Of a DNA stretch of 64,000 nt, positions 8,219 to 16,798 are shown piece after piece. Position 1 is the stretch's first letter; every line of letters begins with the position of its first letter. Both the position numbers and the translations under genes were made by a program. The stretch is from Brachybacterium vulturis (GTDB lineage Bacteria; Actinomycetota; Actinomycetes; Actinomycetales; Dermabacteraceae): the NCBI RefSeq assembly GCF_002407185.1, contig NZ_CP023563.1, positions 1,054,001 through 1,118,000 of the forward strand. The letters are read 5' to 3'. Below the pieces are notes generated by a model that was not told the DNA's origin, did not search any database, and saw only the letters and a program-made list of their open reading frames with translations.

Positions 8219-8550
8219 GCCGCTCGGACGCTGATCTTCTCGAGGACATCGCTGCAGCGATCAGAGCGATCCGGTCGCATTTGCGGTAAGGCCCGCCCTC
8301 TACAGCGATTGTCCAGGACGCTGTCGCGATGCGATTGCTGGAGATCGGAGAAGCAGTCAAGGCGCTCAGCGACGGCGTCACGAGCCGCGAACCAGAGATC
8401 CCGTGGCGCGCGATCGCCAGAATGCGCGACTTCCTGGCGCACCACTACTTCGTCACCGATCCGGCCATCGTGCAAGCGGTGGTGGACAAAGATCTCGAAC
8501 CGCTGGAACAGGCCGTTCAGCGGCTGTCGGACGCGGCCCGCCGCAGCTGA
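8215..8550 (+). pseudogene. hepT: HepT-like HEPN toxin interrupted by an in-frame stop
   Basis: Read from the GTG that overlaps the mntA stop, the frame gives a normal HepT start (DADLLEDIAAAIRAIRSHL), then TAA at 8287-8289 as codon 25. The same frame continues without further stops as GPPSTAIVQDAVAMRLLEIGE and through the catalytic RX4HXY motif (RDFLAHHY) to the natural end after about 111 codons. No base is lost or gained, so a single substitution such as Tyr TAC to TAA explains it. Translation could restart at the ATG at 8329 and yield 73 residues with the RNase motif but without the first helix. It is probably an inactivated toxin; a sequencing error cannot be excluded. Confidence 0.8.
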
Positions 8551-8761
8551 CCCGAGGTGGTCCGGCTACGGAAATTGCCTGGCCAGGGTGCTGTACGGCT
8601 CCTCGCGCCGGCCCCATGAGCCCCTTGACCCCAGACTCACCGGTCCGTCCCCGGTCGGATCGACCGGTGCAGCGTTCGGCGACGACAACGCCGAGTTCGT
8701 CCTGCTGGCGCTGCTCGCCGGCGGTGCGCGCCGGGCCGACGGCACCACACCCGCCGACAGT

Positions 8762-9610
8762 TCAACCGACCGGGAGGGTGCCCGTCACGAGTCGAGAGAG
8801 GGTCAGGGCGGACTTCCGCCTCTCCTCCTCATCCCCGGTCTGGCCGTCCATGAGAGCGTGGCCCACCGAGGTGAAGCAGATGCCGTCACCGACCACGATG
8901 TCCTCCAGCTCCGGCCATTCCGCCGTGACAAGTGGGACGCCTCGACCAGGTGGGGAGCCCTCGAGGCGCAGCACGGAGGCGACCATCCAGGGGTCGGAGA
9001 CGTAGATCCTCGGAACCTCTGCGAGTCCGGCCCCCGGGCTCTCGAGAGCAGCCGTCATGTCCGATACGGCATACGTGAATCCGGCCTCGTCGATCCGCAG
9101 AGCGAGATCCCGCCAACGACGTCCGTCGCCGACGACGAGGCGAGGCGCAGCAGCACGACCGCCCCTCGAGATGACGCTTGCGTGGTGCGAGAGGTGCTTG
9201 AGGCCCATCGTCGTGGGCGAGTCCGAGAGCCAGCCCGCACGGTGCCAACGCTGCCACCATGCCTGCAGCTCCGCCGGCCCGTTCAGCGCCGCGAGGATCG
9301 CCGGCTCCGTCGGTGCCGTCGGATCCGGTTCCTTGCTGCTCTCCTGAATGAGGACGTAGTCCAGCACGCGGTCGAGCACGAAACGAGCAGCGACGGCGGC
9401 CGTGGCGTCGCCCGTCGGGACGATGTCCTCTCCGTGGATCATGAATCCGGATGACTCCAGGACGCGTGTGAGGGTCCCCCAGGTGGGATCCAACTCGCAG
9501 TCCTCGATCCGGCTGACGGTCGATCGGCTCACCCCGCACAGCCGTGCCAGATCCGCACGGATGATACCGAGCTGACGCCGTATCCCGTGAAGGATCATCG
9601 ACGCGTCCAT
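8762..9610 (-). CDS. XRE-family regulator with unrecognised C-terminal domain
   Basis: The 282-residue protein starts with a helix-turn-helix domain at about 5-62 (LGIIRADLARLCGVSRSTVS, then IEDCELDPTWGTLTRVLESSG). Residues about 80-282 form a mixed alpha/beta domain I do not recognise; it contains MTAALESPGAG, RIYVSDPWMVASVLR and GICFTSVGHALMDGQ. GGGAGG lies 4 bases before the chosen ATG. The frame is open about 90 codons upstream, but that part is built from the 21-bp repeats described separately, so I treat it as leader. HTH proteins of this build are often antitoxins or autoregulators, and the adjacent palindrome would suit self-regulation. No partner toxin is visible; the patatin gene upstream runs the same way but is 337 bases off. 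Confidence 0.75.
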   Translation of the reverse strand: MDASMILHGIRRQLGIIRADLARLCGVSRSTVSRIEDCELDPTWGTLTRVLESSGFMIHGEDIVPTGDATAAVAARFVLDRVLDYVLIQESSKEPDPTAPTEPAILAALNGPAELQAWWQRWHRAGWLSDSPTTMGLKHLSHHASVISRGGRAAAPRLVVGDGRRWRDLALRIDEAGFTYAVSDMTAALESPGAGLAEVPRIYVSDPWMVASVLRLEGSPPGRGVPLVTAEWPELEDIVVGDGICFTSVGHALMDGQTGDEEERRKSALTLSRLVTGTLPVG

Positions 9611-9676
9611 AGAGCCTCCCGCCTCCTCGTGGAAGAGCCCGACTGTCGGCAGCGCTTCGTCAGCCGGCTCTGTCTC

Positions 9677-9760
9677 TCTGGTGTTCCGGAGGGTCCCTCT
9701 GGTGTTCCGGGGGGTTCCTCTGGTGTTCCGGGGGGTTCCTCTGGTGTTCCGGAGGCTACC
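9677..9760. repeat. Four tandem 21-bp repeats
   Basis: Units begin at 9677, 9698, 9719 and 9740. Each starts TCTGGTGTTCCGG; the two inner units are identical and the outer two differ at a few bases in the second half. There are no spacers, so it is not a CRISPR. It lies 67 bases upstream of the XRE start codon, in the transcribed leader or operator region, so it may be an iterated protein-binding site. Confidence 0.95.
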
Positions 9761-9769
9761 TCCCGCCCG

Positions 9770-9801
9770 TTCGCGAAGTTGCGGATCCGCAACTTCGTGA
9801 A
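9770..9801. promoter_or_regulatory. Long palindrome, probable operator of the XRE gene
   Basis: The core 9774-9797 is a perfect 24-bp palindrome with half-site CGAAGTTGCGGA. With one mismatch it extends to 32 bp (TTC at 9770, GAA at 9799). The centre TTGCGGATCCGCAA has the shape of an HTH-dimer operator. It stands 160 bases before the XRE start, just beyond the tandem repeats. Autoregulation is inference. Confidence 0.75.
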
Positions 9802-9947
9802 CGACCCGGCACCCTCCCCGGCGGTGCTTGACCACGCTTGACCACTCCGGGACCCGGTTCAGCCGACCCCTGGCGACCCCTGGCTGCAAACTGCCTGGTC
9901 CGGCCTGTGGCCGGGCCTCGTGCTCCCGTCGAGCACCCCCGAGCCGG

Positions 9948-10994
9948 TCAGCCCTGCCGGAACCGCGCCTTGTACGCCTCGAAGTCCCACGCCTCCCGCG
10001 TGCCCGTGCCGTCCAGGAACTCGGTCGCGGCTCTGCGCCCCGTGCGGTACAGCAGTTCCTGGTCCGCGTCGCTGAGATGGAACTGGGTGGTGCGCACGGC
10101 GGAGGTGTCGATGAAGATCGTGCGGGCCACGGCGTGGGAGGAGTCGATGTGCAGGCGGTCGTAGAAGCCGGTGACGGTGTCCACCACGGCCTTGCCGAAG
10201 CTCAACGGCCCCGTGATCCGGTTCTGGACTCCGCGATCCGGGTCCGGCCTGGCGGAGAGCTTGACGCCGAAGGTGGGCCAGCGCGGCTCCTTGCCGCCGG
10301 GCCGGTCGAACACGGAGACCGGGAAGTTCGAGAGCATCCCGCCGTCCACCAGCACCGTCGGTTTCCCTCGCAGGTTCTTGCGCCGCACGGGGCGGAAGAA
10401 CAGGGGGATCGAGGCCGAGGCCCGCACCGCGTCGACCACCCGCAGTGCGTCAGGGGTGGAGCCGATGATCTCCGCGTCCAGCGGCAGGTAGCGCAGCCGC
10501 CCGGCGGACAGGTCCGAGACGGTGACGACCAACCGATATGCGCGCGGACCCCAGACCTCGGCACCGGGATCGGGGTCCTGGTAGCGCAGATCGGCGAAGG
10601 TGCCGGTACGGCCCGGGGCCCCGTGGAGGGAGAGCTGCTCCTCGAGCCAGTCACGGAGGTAGGTGCCGGGGTTGATCCCGTTGAACAGCAGGATGCTGAG
10701 CGCCTTGCCGGGCAGGGTGCGGGTCCACCACGGCCCGTCCTCGAAGCGGCGGTAGTCCGTCTCCCGCAGGATCTGCGCGATCTGGTTCACCGGGATCCCG
10801 GCGGTCGCCAGAGCCCCGGCGATCGAGCCGGCCGAGGAGCCTGCCACCCGGTTCACCCGGTACCCGCGCTCCTCGAGCACCTCGAGCGCACCGGCCAGGG
10901 CGATGCCCTTGACCCCGCCGCCCTCCAGCACCAGGTCCATGCGCTGGGTGCCGTCGGCATCGGGAGCGGAGGCGGCAGACTGTCGGAGCGTCAT
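9948..10994 (-). CDS. Patatin-like phospholipase
   Basis: The 348-residue protein has every patatin hallmark: the Gly-rich oxyanion loop GGGVKG (25-30), nucleophile elbow GSSAG with S54, and the catalytic Asp in VDGGM (D217). There is no signal peptide, so it probably acts on membrane lipids from the cytoplasmic side. The family hydrolyses acyl esters of phospholipids or neutral lipids with a Ser-Asp dyad. It is divergent from the XcbB-like gene across a 165-base spacer. The true substrate is unknown. Confidence 0.9.
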   Translation of the reverse strand: MTLRQSAASAPDADGTQRMDLVLEGGGVKGIALAGALEVLEERGYRVNRVAGSSAGSIAGALATAGIPVNQIAQILRETDYRRFEDGPWWTRTLPGKALSILLFNGINPGTYLRDWLEEQLSLHGAPGRTGTFADLRYQDPDPGAEVWGPRAYRLVVTVSDLSAGRLRYLPLDAEIIGSTPDALRVVDAVRASASIPLFFRPVRRKNLRGKPTVLVDGGMLSNFPVSVFDRPGGKEPRWPTFGVKLSARPDPDRGVQNRITGPLSFGKAVVDTVTGFYDRLHIDSSHAVARTIFIDTSAVRTTQFHLSDADQELLYRTGRRAATEFLDGTGTREAWDFEAYKARFRQG

Positions 10995-11159
10995 ATGGCC
11001 AGAGTAGAGGAGAGGGCCGTCACAAACGCGGGATGGTGCGCAGGCAGTGGTATTCGATCTCGGTCTGCGAGCGCACGGCCGTGCCGCGGCCCTCGGGCTA
11101 GTCTTCCGGGCGTACCTCGTGCCCCGGCGCGACCCCTATCCGATCGAGGAGGGCCCGGC

Positions 11160-13115
11160 ATGTCAGCAGCCGCGCCACGGACCCCCGCTCGCCGTCTGCG
11201 CTCCGCGCTGCGCGATCTCGCCTACAGCCCGCCCTCGCGCGCGCTGGCCCGGCTGCTGGAGGAACGCCCCGGAGTCCGGGACGCGCTGGAGAAGCGCGGG
11301 CACGGAGAGCTGCTCCGCCGCATCGCCTCCGAGGCTCTGCCCGCCGGCCACCACTATGCCCGCCTCACGCTCAAGGGCTGGGCGAAGCACCGCGGCGCCG
11401 ATTTCCGCCTGCTCGAGCGCGGCGAGGTGGTCTACGGCAACCGGATCCAGGCCCCGCCGCCGGGCACGCCGCTGGAGTACCGCAACATTCTCGTCACCTC
11501 GTCGGACCCCGCCGACTTCACGCTCGACCTCCCGGTGAAGCACCAGCTCCACATCGGCGCCGGTGCCTTCTCCACGCCGGAGCAGGATGCATACGACCGC
11601 AAGTACCACGTGCACCGCCGTGACGGCCTGTTCTCCTCGGTGCGCGGCAACACCACGAACCCGGCGCGGCTGCTGGTGACCTTCCCCGGCTTCCCGCCGG
11701 CGAACTCGCGCGTCTCCTACGCCGTCAGCTATCTCAAGGCCCTCACCGAGGAGGACCTCGCGGACACCCTGATGGTGTGCTTCCAGGACCGTTACGGCGT
11801 GAGCGGCACCTATATGGTCCACGACAATGCCGGCAGGCTCCTCGCGGGCCGGGTCACCGGCGCGATCACCGCCCTCATGCGGCGGCACGGCATCGCCGAG
11901 GAGGATGTGCTGGTGTTCGGGGCCTCCAAGGGCGCCTCGATCGCGGCGATGACCGCCCGCGACCTGCCCGGGGCCAGGCAGGTGCTGGTCGCCCCGCAGA
12001 TGAACCTGCCCTACTACTTCGCCAAGCCCGTGCTGCGGGGTGGGCTGTTCCGGGACCGGGCGCTGTGGGAGGTCGAGCAGCCTGGCACCCTGCTGCGCCG
12101 CTACCTCGCCGAGGGCCGACGCATCGACTACTTCTACTCCGACCCCGACGAGTCCAGCAACGACTCCCTCATCGAATACGCGCGCGACGCCACAGGCCTG
12201 ACCAAGCATCGGATCGGCGGCGGCCACGCCGCCGTGGCGAAGAAGTCCCTGCCCACCGTGCTGTCCCTGCTGCGCGGCTTCGCCACCGGCACGGCCGACG
12301 GCACGGCCACCCCGCTGGTGGTCACCGGCCTGACCTCCACCGCCCGGGAGGGCGCCGTCTCCCACCGCGTCCAGCTCGCCGACGACTCCGTGCCGGAGGC
12401 CGCGAACGTCTACCTCGAGGGATGGCTGGGGAGCGCCCGCTTCCGGCAGCTGCTCTCTCCCGGCGAGGACCCCGCCGCCCGTTTCACCGCCACCGGCCAG
12501 CGCACCGACCCCGCCCTGCATCCGGAGGCCTTCACCCACGTCGTCGCCGCCGACGGGACCCCGACGATGCGACGGGGAGTCGTGCCGGACGCTCAGGGCC
12601 GCATCGACGAGCACGGCGCGGCCCCCGAGCGGGGCCTCGCCGGCGGGGCCGACCCCGACGAGAGGGACTCCGCCCGCCACCCCCTCGGCGCTCCCGCCTC
12701 GCTGACCTGCGATGCCGCCGCCCCGCGGGAGTACGCACTGCTCAGCGCGAGCTGTGCACCGTCCGCCCGGTTCCGCTACCTGGCCGAGAGGCTCGACCCG
12801 AGCGGGTACGTCGCCCAGCTGCGCCTGGTGACGCAGGTGAGCCAGCAGCGCCCCACCCCGTCGGCCGCTGAGCATCCCGAGCCGGCCACCGGCTTCGCCC
12901 CCTCGGCCGTGCGCGCCCGATTCACGGTGGCGGCGCTCACCGGGTGGCGTGACCTGCCAGTGCTCGCCCGGCGCATCGCGATCGCCGCCGAGGTGGAGGA
13001 GCTGCAGGTCCTCGCCGACGATGCCGCTGTCACCACCGCGCAGCTCCAGGAGCTCGCGGCGCTGGACTGGCCCGCGGTCACGGTGGCGGGCAGCGATACC
13101 GACCGCACCGCCTGA
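11160..13115 (+). CDS. XcbB/CpsF-like alpha/beta-hydrolase-fold protein
   Basis: The 651-residue protein has a hydrolase-like core at about 165-375: a strand LLVTFPGF, nucleophile elbow GASKG (S256) after LVF, an acid candidate in YFYSDPDES (D328/D330) and a His in IGGGHAAVA (H356). This order and the G-A-S-K-G elbow resemble the XcbB/CpsF and Asp2-type families of surface-polysaccharide and glycoprotein export loci. Residues 1-160 contain a basic helical start and a beta-rich part. Residues 390-651 are unrecognised and Ala/Pro-rich. GAGGAGG lies 8 bases before the ATG; the open frame reaching further left overlaps the divergent lipase and is not used. There is no signal peptide. I am sure of the fold-type motifs, but less sure of the family name. 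Confidence 0.7.
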   Translation: MSAAAPRTPARRLRSALRDLAYSPPSRALARLLEERPGVRDALEKRGHGELLRRIASEALPAGHHYARLTLKGWAKHRGADFRLLERGEVVYGNRIQAPPPGTPLEYRNILVTSSDPADFTLDLPVKHQLHIGAGAFSTPEQDAYDRKYHVHRRDGLFSSVRGNTTNPARLLVTFPGFPPANSRVSYAVSYLKALTEEDLADTLMVCFQDRYGVSGTYMVHDNAGRLLAGRVTGAITALMRRHGIAEEDVLVFGASKGASIAAMTARDLPGARQVLVAPQMNLPYYFAKPVLRGGLFRDRALWEVEQPGTLLRRYLAEGRRIDYFYSDPDESSNDSLIEYARDATGLTKHRIGGGHAAVAKKSLPTVLSLLRGFATGTADGTATPLVVTGLTSTAREGAVSHRVQLADDSVPEAANVYLEGWLGSARFRQLLSPGEDPAARFTATGQRTDPALHPEAFTHVVAADGTPTMRRGVVPDAQGRIDEHGAAPERGLAGGADPDERDSARHPLGAPASLTCDAAAPREYALLSASCAPSARFRYLAERLDPSGYVAQLRLVTQVSQQRPTPSAAEHPEPATGFAPSAVRARFTVAALTGWRDLPVLARRIAIAAEVEELQVLADDAAVTTAQLQELAALDWPAVTVAGSDTDRTA

Positions 13116-13269
13116 CTGCGTCGTTCACCTTCCCCGCTGGCGCCGGGAGGAGGATGATGGTCGCCACCGACCCTCTCCCCGCTGCCCGCCCCTCGACGCG
13201 CCGGCAGCCGCCTCCCCTCCGACCCTCGCGACTGCCTCCCGAGGGCTGAATCCGTCGAAGGAGCACCCC

Positions 13270-14472
13270 ATGACCCGCGCCGACACCTCCGCCCACGAGC
13301 CCGTCATCGTCGGCGGCGCCCGCACCCCGTTCACCCGGCTGCTCTCGCAACAGGCGGCGCTGGCCGCCGTGGACCTCGGCGCCCACGCCATCCGCCACGC
13401 CCTGTCCCGCTCCGGGCTCGATGCCGCCGTGGTCGACACCGTCATCATGGGCCACGTGGTCCAGGCCGGTCAGGGCCAGAACCCCGCCCGCCAGTCCGCG
13501 CTCGCCGCAGGCCTGGCCTGGGACGTCCCCGCCGTGACGCTGAACAAGGTGTGCCTGTCCGGGCTCACTGCCGTGATCGACGCCGCCCGGCTGATCCGCA
13601 CCGGCGAGGCCACCGCCGTGATCGCCGGCGGCCAGGAGTCGATGAGCAACGGCCCGCACCTGCTGCCCGGCTCGCGGAAGGGGTTCAAGTACGGCCCGGC
13701 CACCATGCTCGACTCTGTCGCGCATGACGGGCTCACCGACGCGCTCAGCCACGAGTCGATGGGTGACCTCACCGAAGGCGGCAACGCCGAGCGCCGGATC
13801 GACCGCCGTGCGCAGGACGAGGTCGCCGCCGCCTCCCATCAGCGCGCCGCCGCGGCGACCGAGGCCGGGATCCACGCCGAGGAGATCGCCCCCGTCGAGA
13901 TCCCCCAGCGCAAGGGCGACCCGCTGCTCGTGGACTGCGACGAGGGGGTCCGTCCCGACACCACCGCCGAGACCCTCGCCGGCCTGCGCCCCGCCTTCGC
14001 GAAGGACGGCACCATCACCGCCGGTAACTCCTCGCCGCTGTCCGACGGGGCGGCGGCGCTCGTGATCACCTCGCGCGCCTATGCCGAGGAGCACGGCCTC
14101 ACGATCCTCGCCGCGATCGGGGCGCCCGGGCAGGTGGCGGGTCCGCGCGACTCCTCGCTGCACTCACAGCCCGCGAACGCCCTGCGGGCCGCGCTGGAGC
14201 GGGCCGACTGGCGGGCCCAGGAGCTGGACCTGATCGAGATCAACGAGGCCTTCGGGGCAGTGGTCGTCCAATCGCTGACCGATCTGGACTACCCGCTGGA
14301 GAAGACCAACATCCACGGCGGCGCCATCGCCCTTGGCCACCCGATCGGGGCCTCGGGCGCCCGGCTGGCCCTGACCGCCGCGCTCGAGCTGGCCCGCCGC
14401 GGCGGCGGCCGGGCCGGCGTGAGCCTCTGCGGTGGCGGTGGCCAGGGCGAGGCCCTCCTGCTGAGCGCCTGA
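13270..14472 (+). CDS. Acetyl-CoA acetyltransferase (thiolase)
   Basis: At 400 residues this is a full-length thiolase. The acylated cysteine is C95 in NKVCLSG, and the C-terminal active-site pair is H357 in GGAIALGHPIGASG and C387 in SLCGGGGQG; NEAFG is also present. The AAGGAG site is 7 bases before the ATG. Thiolases of this type join or split acetoacetyl-CoA or longer 3-ketoacyl-CoA. No fatty-acid or butanoate genes flank it, so direction and chain length cannot be assigned. A hairpin follows the gene. Confidence 0.93.
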   Translation: MTRADTSAHEPVIVGGARTPFTRLLSQQAALAAVDLGAHAIRHALSRSGLDAAVVDTVIMGHVVQAGQGQNPARQSALAAGLAWDVPAVTLNKVCLSGLTAVIDAARLIRTGEATAVIAGGQESMSNGPHLLPGSRKGFKYGPATMLDSVAHDGLTDALSHESMGDLTEGGNAERRIDRRAQDEVAAASHQRAAAATEAGIHAEEIAPVEIPQRKGDPLLVDCDEGVRPDTTAETLAGLRPAFAKDGTITAGNSSPLSDGAAALVITSRAYAEEHGLTILAAIGAPGQVAGPRDSSLHSQPANALRAALERADWRAQELDLIEINEAFGAVVVQSLTDLDYPLEKTNIHGGAIALGHPIGASGARLALTAALELARRGGGRAGVSLCGGGGQGEALLLSA

Positions 14473-14520
14473 GCGACGGGCCTGGGCCGGTGCCGGGGCG
14501 GGCGCCCCCGCCCAGCCGAG

Positions 14521-14552
14521 CGCCGCGCGCCCGGCACGTCGGGCGCGCGGCG
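14521..14552 (+). terminator. GC-rich terminator-like hairpin after thiolase gene
   Basis: The arms 14521-14533 and 14540-14552 pair perfectly over 13 bases (CGCCGCGCGCCCG and its complement) around a 6-base loop. There is no U-tract, as is usual for GC-rich actinobacteria. It could also stop transcription arriving from the opposite side. Confidence 0.75.
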
Positions 14553-14697
14553 CATGCAGATGCTCGCTGAGGACCTATGCGAGGTGGTCGCATGAGTCCT
14601 CAGCGCGCATCCGTCGGCACCCGCGAGCGTCGGGGCACCAGCGGCCGGTCCGCCCGGGGCGGAGCGCCAGCGGGCCTGCCCGCCCAGCCCGCGGGTC

Positions 14698-15840
14698 TCA
14701 GACGGTGCGGGCCAGCGGGTCGAAGTCCGCCGGGACTGCCGGGATCTCGGAGACCGACGAGTCCACGGTGACGAACTCGCCGCTGGCGGCGGACTCCTCG
14801 GCCGAGAGCATCACGTCCAGCACGTGGTAGCCCACCTCGCCGGTGGCGATGTGCGGGCGATCGGTGTGGATGGCGCGGACCATGTCCAGCAGGCCCAGGC
14901 CGCGCCCGGTGGTCGGCCCGGCCTGCGGGACGTCGATCCACTCCTGCTCCGGTGGGCGCTCCCCGAAGGACTCGAAGGGGCGCACGTAGGCGATGCGGCC
15001 CTCGAACATGTTCGGATCGGGCACCACCAGAGACCCCTCGGTGCCGTGGATCTCCACGATGCCCTGGCGGGCCAGCGGAGAATCGAAGCTCAGCAGCGAG
15101 GTGCCGGTCTGGCCGCCCTCGAACTGGGTGAGCACCGAGATCGTCGAGGGCACCTCGACCGGGAAGCTGGTCCCGGCCTTCTCGCCCACCCGGATCGCGC
15201 GCTCCTCGGTGGCCTTCAGGCCCACCGCGGCGACCTTGTCGACGGTGCCGAACAGGCTCACCAAAGTGGTGAAGTAGTACGGGCCCATGTCCAGCAGCGG
15301 GCCCGCACCGTGGGCGAACAGGAACGCGGGATTCGGATGGAAGACCTCGGGGCCCTGCCACTGCATGGAGGTCTGCGCGAACAGCGGCCGGCCGATCAGC
15401 CCGTCCAGGACCGCCCGCTTGGCGGTCTGCACGCCCGCGCCGAGCACGGTGTCCGGGGCGCAGCCCACCCGCAGCCCGGCCTCGTCGGCCTGTGCCAGCA
15501 GTGCGGCGGTGGACTCGCGGTCCAGGCCCAGCGGCTTCTCGGTCCACACGTGCTTGCCCGCCGCGATCGCGGCGGAGGAGATCTCGACGTGGGTGGCGGG
15601 CAGGGTCAGGTTCACCACGACCTGCACGCCCGGATGATCCAGCACGTCCTGCGCGGTGCCGGAGGCCGGCACGTGGTGCTTCGCCGCCTGGGCGGCGGCG
15701 CGCTCGGTGTTGATGTCGCCGAGGATCAGCACCTCGACGTCCGGGAAGGAGCTGAGGTTCTCCAGGTAGGTGTCGGAGATGACGCCGACGCCGATGAAGC
15801 CGACGCCCACCGGGCCGGAGAAGGGGGAGAGGGTGGTCAT
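14698..15840 (-). CDS. Gfo/Idh/MocA-family sugar oxidoreductase
   Basis: The 380-residue protein has an N-terminal NAD(P) Rossmann fold (VGFIGVGVISDTYLENLSS) and the family motif EKPLGLD with the catalytic-type Lys (about residue 106), then a beta-sheet substrate domain containing GAGPLLDMGPYYFT. It begins in an ATGA overlap with the isomerase gene upstream, so the two are translated together. The family oxidises cyclic or open sugars and inositols. With the TIM-barrel partner it probably interconverts a keto-sugar or inositol derivative; the substrate is unknown. Confidence 0.88.
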   Translation of the reverse strand: MTTLSPFSGPVGVGFIGVGVISDTYLENLSSFPDVEVLILGDINTERAAAQAAKHHVPASGTAQDVLDHPGVQVVVNLTLPATHVEISSAAIAAGKHVWTEKPLGLDRESTAALLAQADEAGLRVGCAPDTVLGAGVQTAKRAVLDGLIGRPLFAQTSMQWQGPEVFHPNPAFLFAHGAGPLLDMGPYYFTTLVSLFGTVDKVAAVGLKATEERAIRVGEKAGTSFPVEVPSTISVLTQFEGGQTGTSLLSFDSPLARQGIVEIHGTEGSLVVPDPNMFEGRIAYVRPFESFGERPPEQEWIDVPQAGPTTGRGLGLLDMVRAIHTDRPHIATGEVGYHVLDVMLSAEESAASGEFVTVDSSVSEIPAVPADFDPLARTV

Positions 15841-16661
15841 GCGGCGAGTCCTCCGTCGATCAGGAAGCGGTAGCTGTTCTCGATGTCCGAGAAGACCTCG
15901 CCGGGGGCGTTGTCGTACTCGATGACGGCGTACTTCACGCCGGTCGCGGCCTGCATCGCCTCGATGGTGGGGACCTCGCCCTGGCCGGCGTGGCGCTGAT
16001 CCAGGCTGGAGGAGTCGAACTTCGGGGCGTCCGGGTCGAAGGGGTTCGTCGGCGGCTTGATGCCGTCCTTGACGTGGATCGCGACCAGGCGGTCGCCGAG
16101 CTCCTTGACCAGCGACACGACGTCCTGACCGCCGACCAGGGCCCAGTACAGGTCCAGCTCGATCGCGACCGACGGCTCCACCAGCGACAGGAAGCGCTGG
16201 TAGGCGCTCTGGCCGTCGAAGTCGGCGAGGAACTCCTGGGCGTGGTTGTGGTAGCCCACGGTCAGGCCGAACTCCGCGGCCTTCTGGGAGGCGGCGTTGA
16301 GGCGCTCGGCGATGTCCTGCACGCCGTCCTCGGTGAGCCAGCGCTCGGTGGGGACCATCGGGTCGATGACTGTCTTCATGCCGAGCTCGGCGGCGGCCTC
16401 GAACACGACCTCGTTGGCCGGGGTGGGGATGGAGCCGTCCGGCGTCCACAGCTCGTCCGACAGCAGCGGGGCGTGACCGGTGGGCGAGGCGAGGCCGCTC
16501 GCGTCGAGGGCGGCGCGGATCTCCTTCGGGCGGCGCACGAAGTCGAACGCCTCGACGTTCTTCAGGCCGATCTGCGCGAGCTTGTCGAGGGAGCCGTTCA
16601 TGTCGGCGGAGAACTCCGCGGCCAGCGTGTACAGCTGGACGGAGGCGAGAGGCAGTGCCAC
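15837..16661 (-). CDS. Sugar phosphate isomerase/epimerase-like TIM-barrel protein
   Basis: The 274-residue protein is a xylose-isomerase-like TIM barrel: SVQLYTLAAEF at the first strand, GLTVGYHNHAQEF with metal-site His and Glu candidates, VAIELDLYWAL and IHVKDG further on. It starts with GTG, with AGGT about 7 bases upstream. It is the first gene of a two-gene operon with the Gfo/Idh oxidoreductase and is divergent from a TetR regulator. The family acts on keto-sugars and inosose derivatives. Confidence 0.88.
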   Translation of the reverse strand: MALPLASVQLYTLAAEFSADMNGSLDKLAQIGLKNVEAFDFVRRPKEIRAALDASGLASPTGHAPLLSDELWTPDGSIPTPANEVVFEAAAELGMKTVIDPMVPTERWLTEDGVQDIAERLNAASQKAAEFGLTVGYHNHAQEFLADFDGQSAYQRFLSLVEPSVAIELDLYWALVGGQDVVSLVKELGDRLVAIHVKDGIKPPTNPFDPDAPKFDSSSLDQRHAGQGEVPTIEAMQAATGVKYAVIEYDNAPGEVFSDIENSYRFLIDGGLAA

Positions 16662-16798
16662 GTCGAACCTGCTTTCGTGCGTCGTTGTCAGAGGGCGGGC
16701 TCGCGCCCCCGGGGGCGCGCTGTCGTCAGCCTAACAAAGAAGCCACCAGTTGGAGGTTTTATCTGCGGAGCAGTTCGCGAGCTGGGTACATTGGCGGC

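Larger units (their letters stand above)
9611..9947. other. Repeat- and palindrome-bearing spacer upstream of XRE gene
   Basis: The spacer contains four tandem 21-bp units and a 24-bp perfect palindrome. The part nearest the patatin stop (about 9820-9947) shows nothing further that I recognise. A frame open through the repeats would encode (N/R)TRGTP-type repeats without a hydrophobic core. Confidence 0.6.

Noticed and set aside
8551..8761. Continuation of the toxin or a further gene
   Set aside because: The toxin frame ends at 8550 and no frame with a ribosome site fills this gap.
9677..9760. CRISPR array
   Set aside because: Units are directly adjacent with no spacers and there are no cas genes; the same applies to the arrays at 40581 and 57521.
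9828..11159. An upstream extension of the XcbB-like protein by about 440 codons
   Set aside because: The extension is antisense to the patatin gene; a good ribosome site marks the start at 11160.
13116..13269. Small gene behind GGGAGGAGG before the thiolase
   Set aside because: The ribosome-like string touches the ATG with no spacing, and the 30-codon Pro/Arg-rich product is unconvincing.
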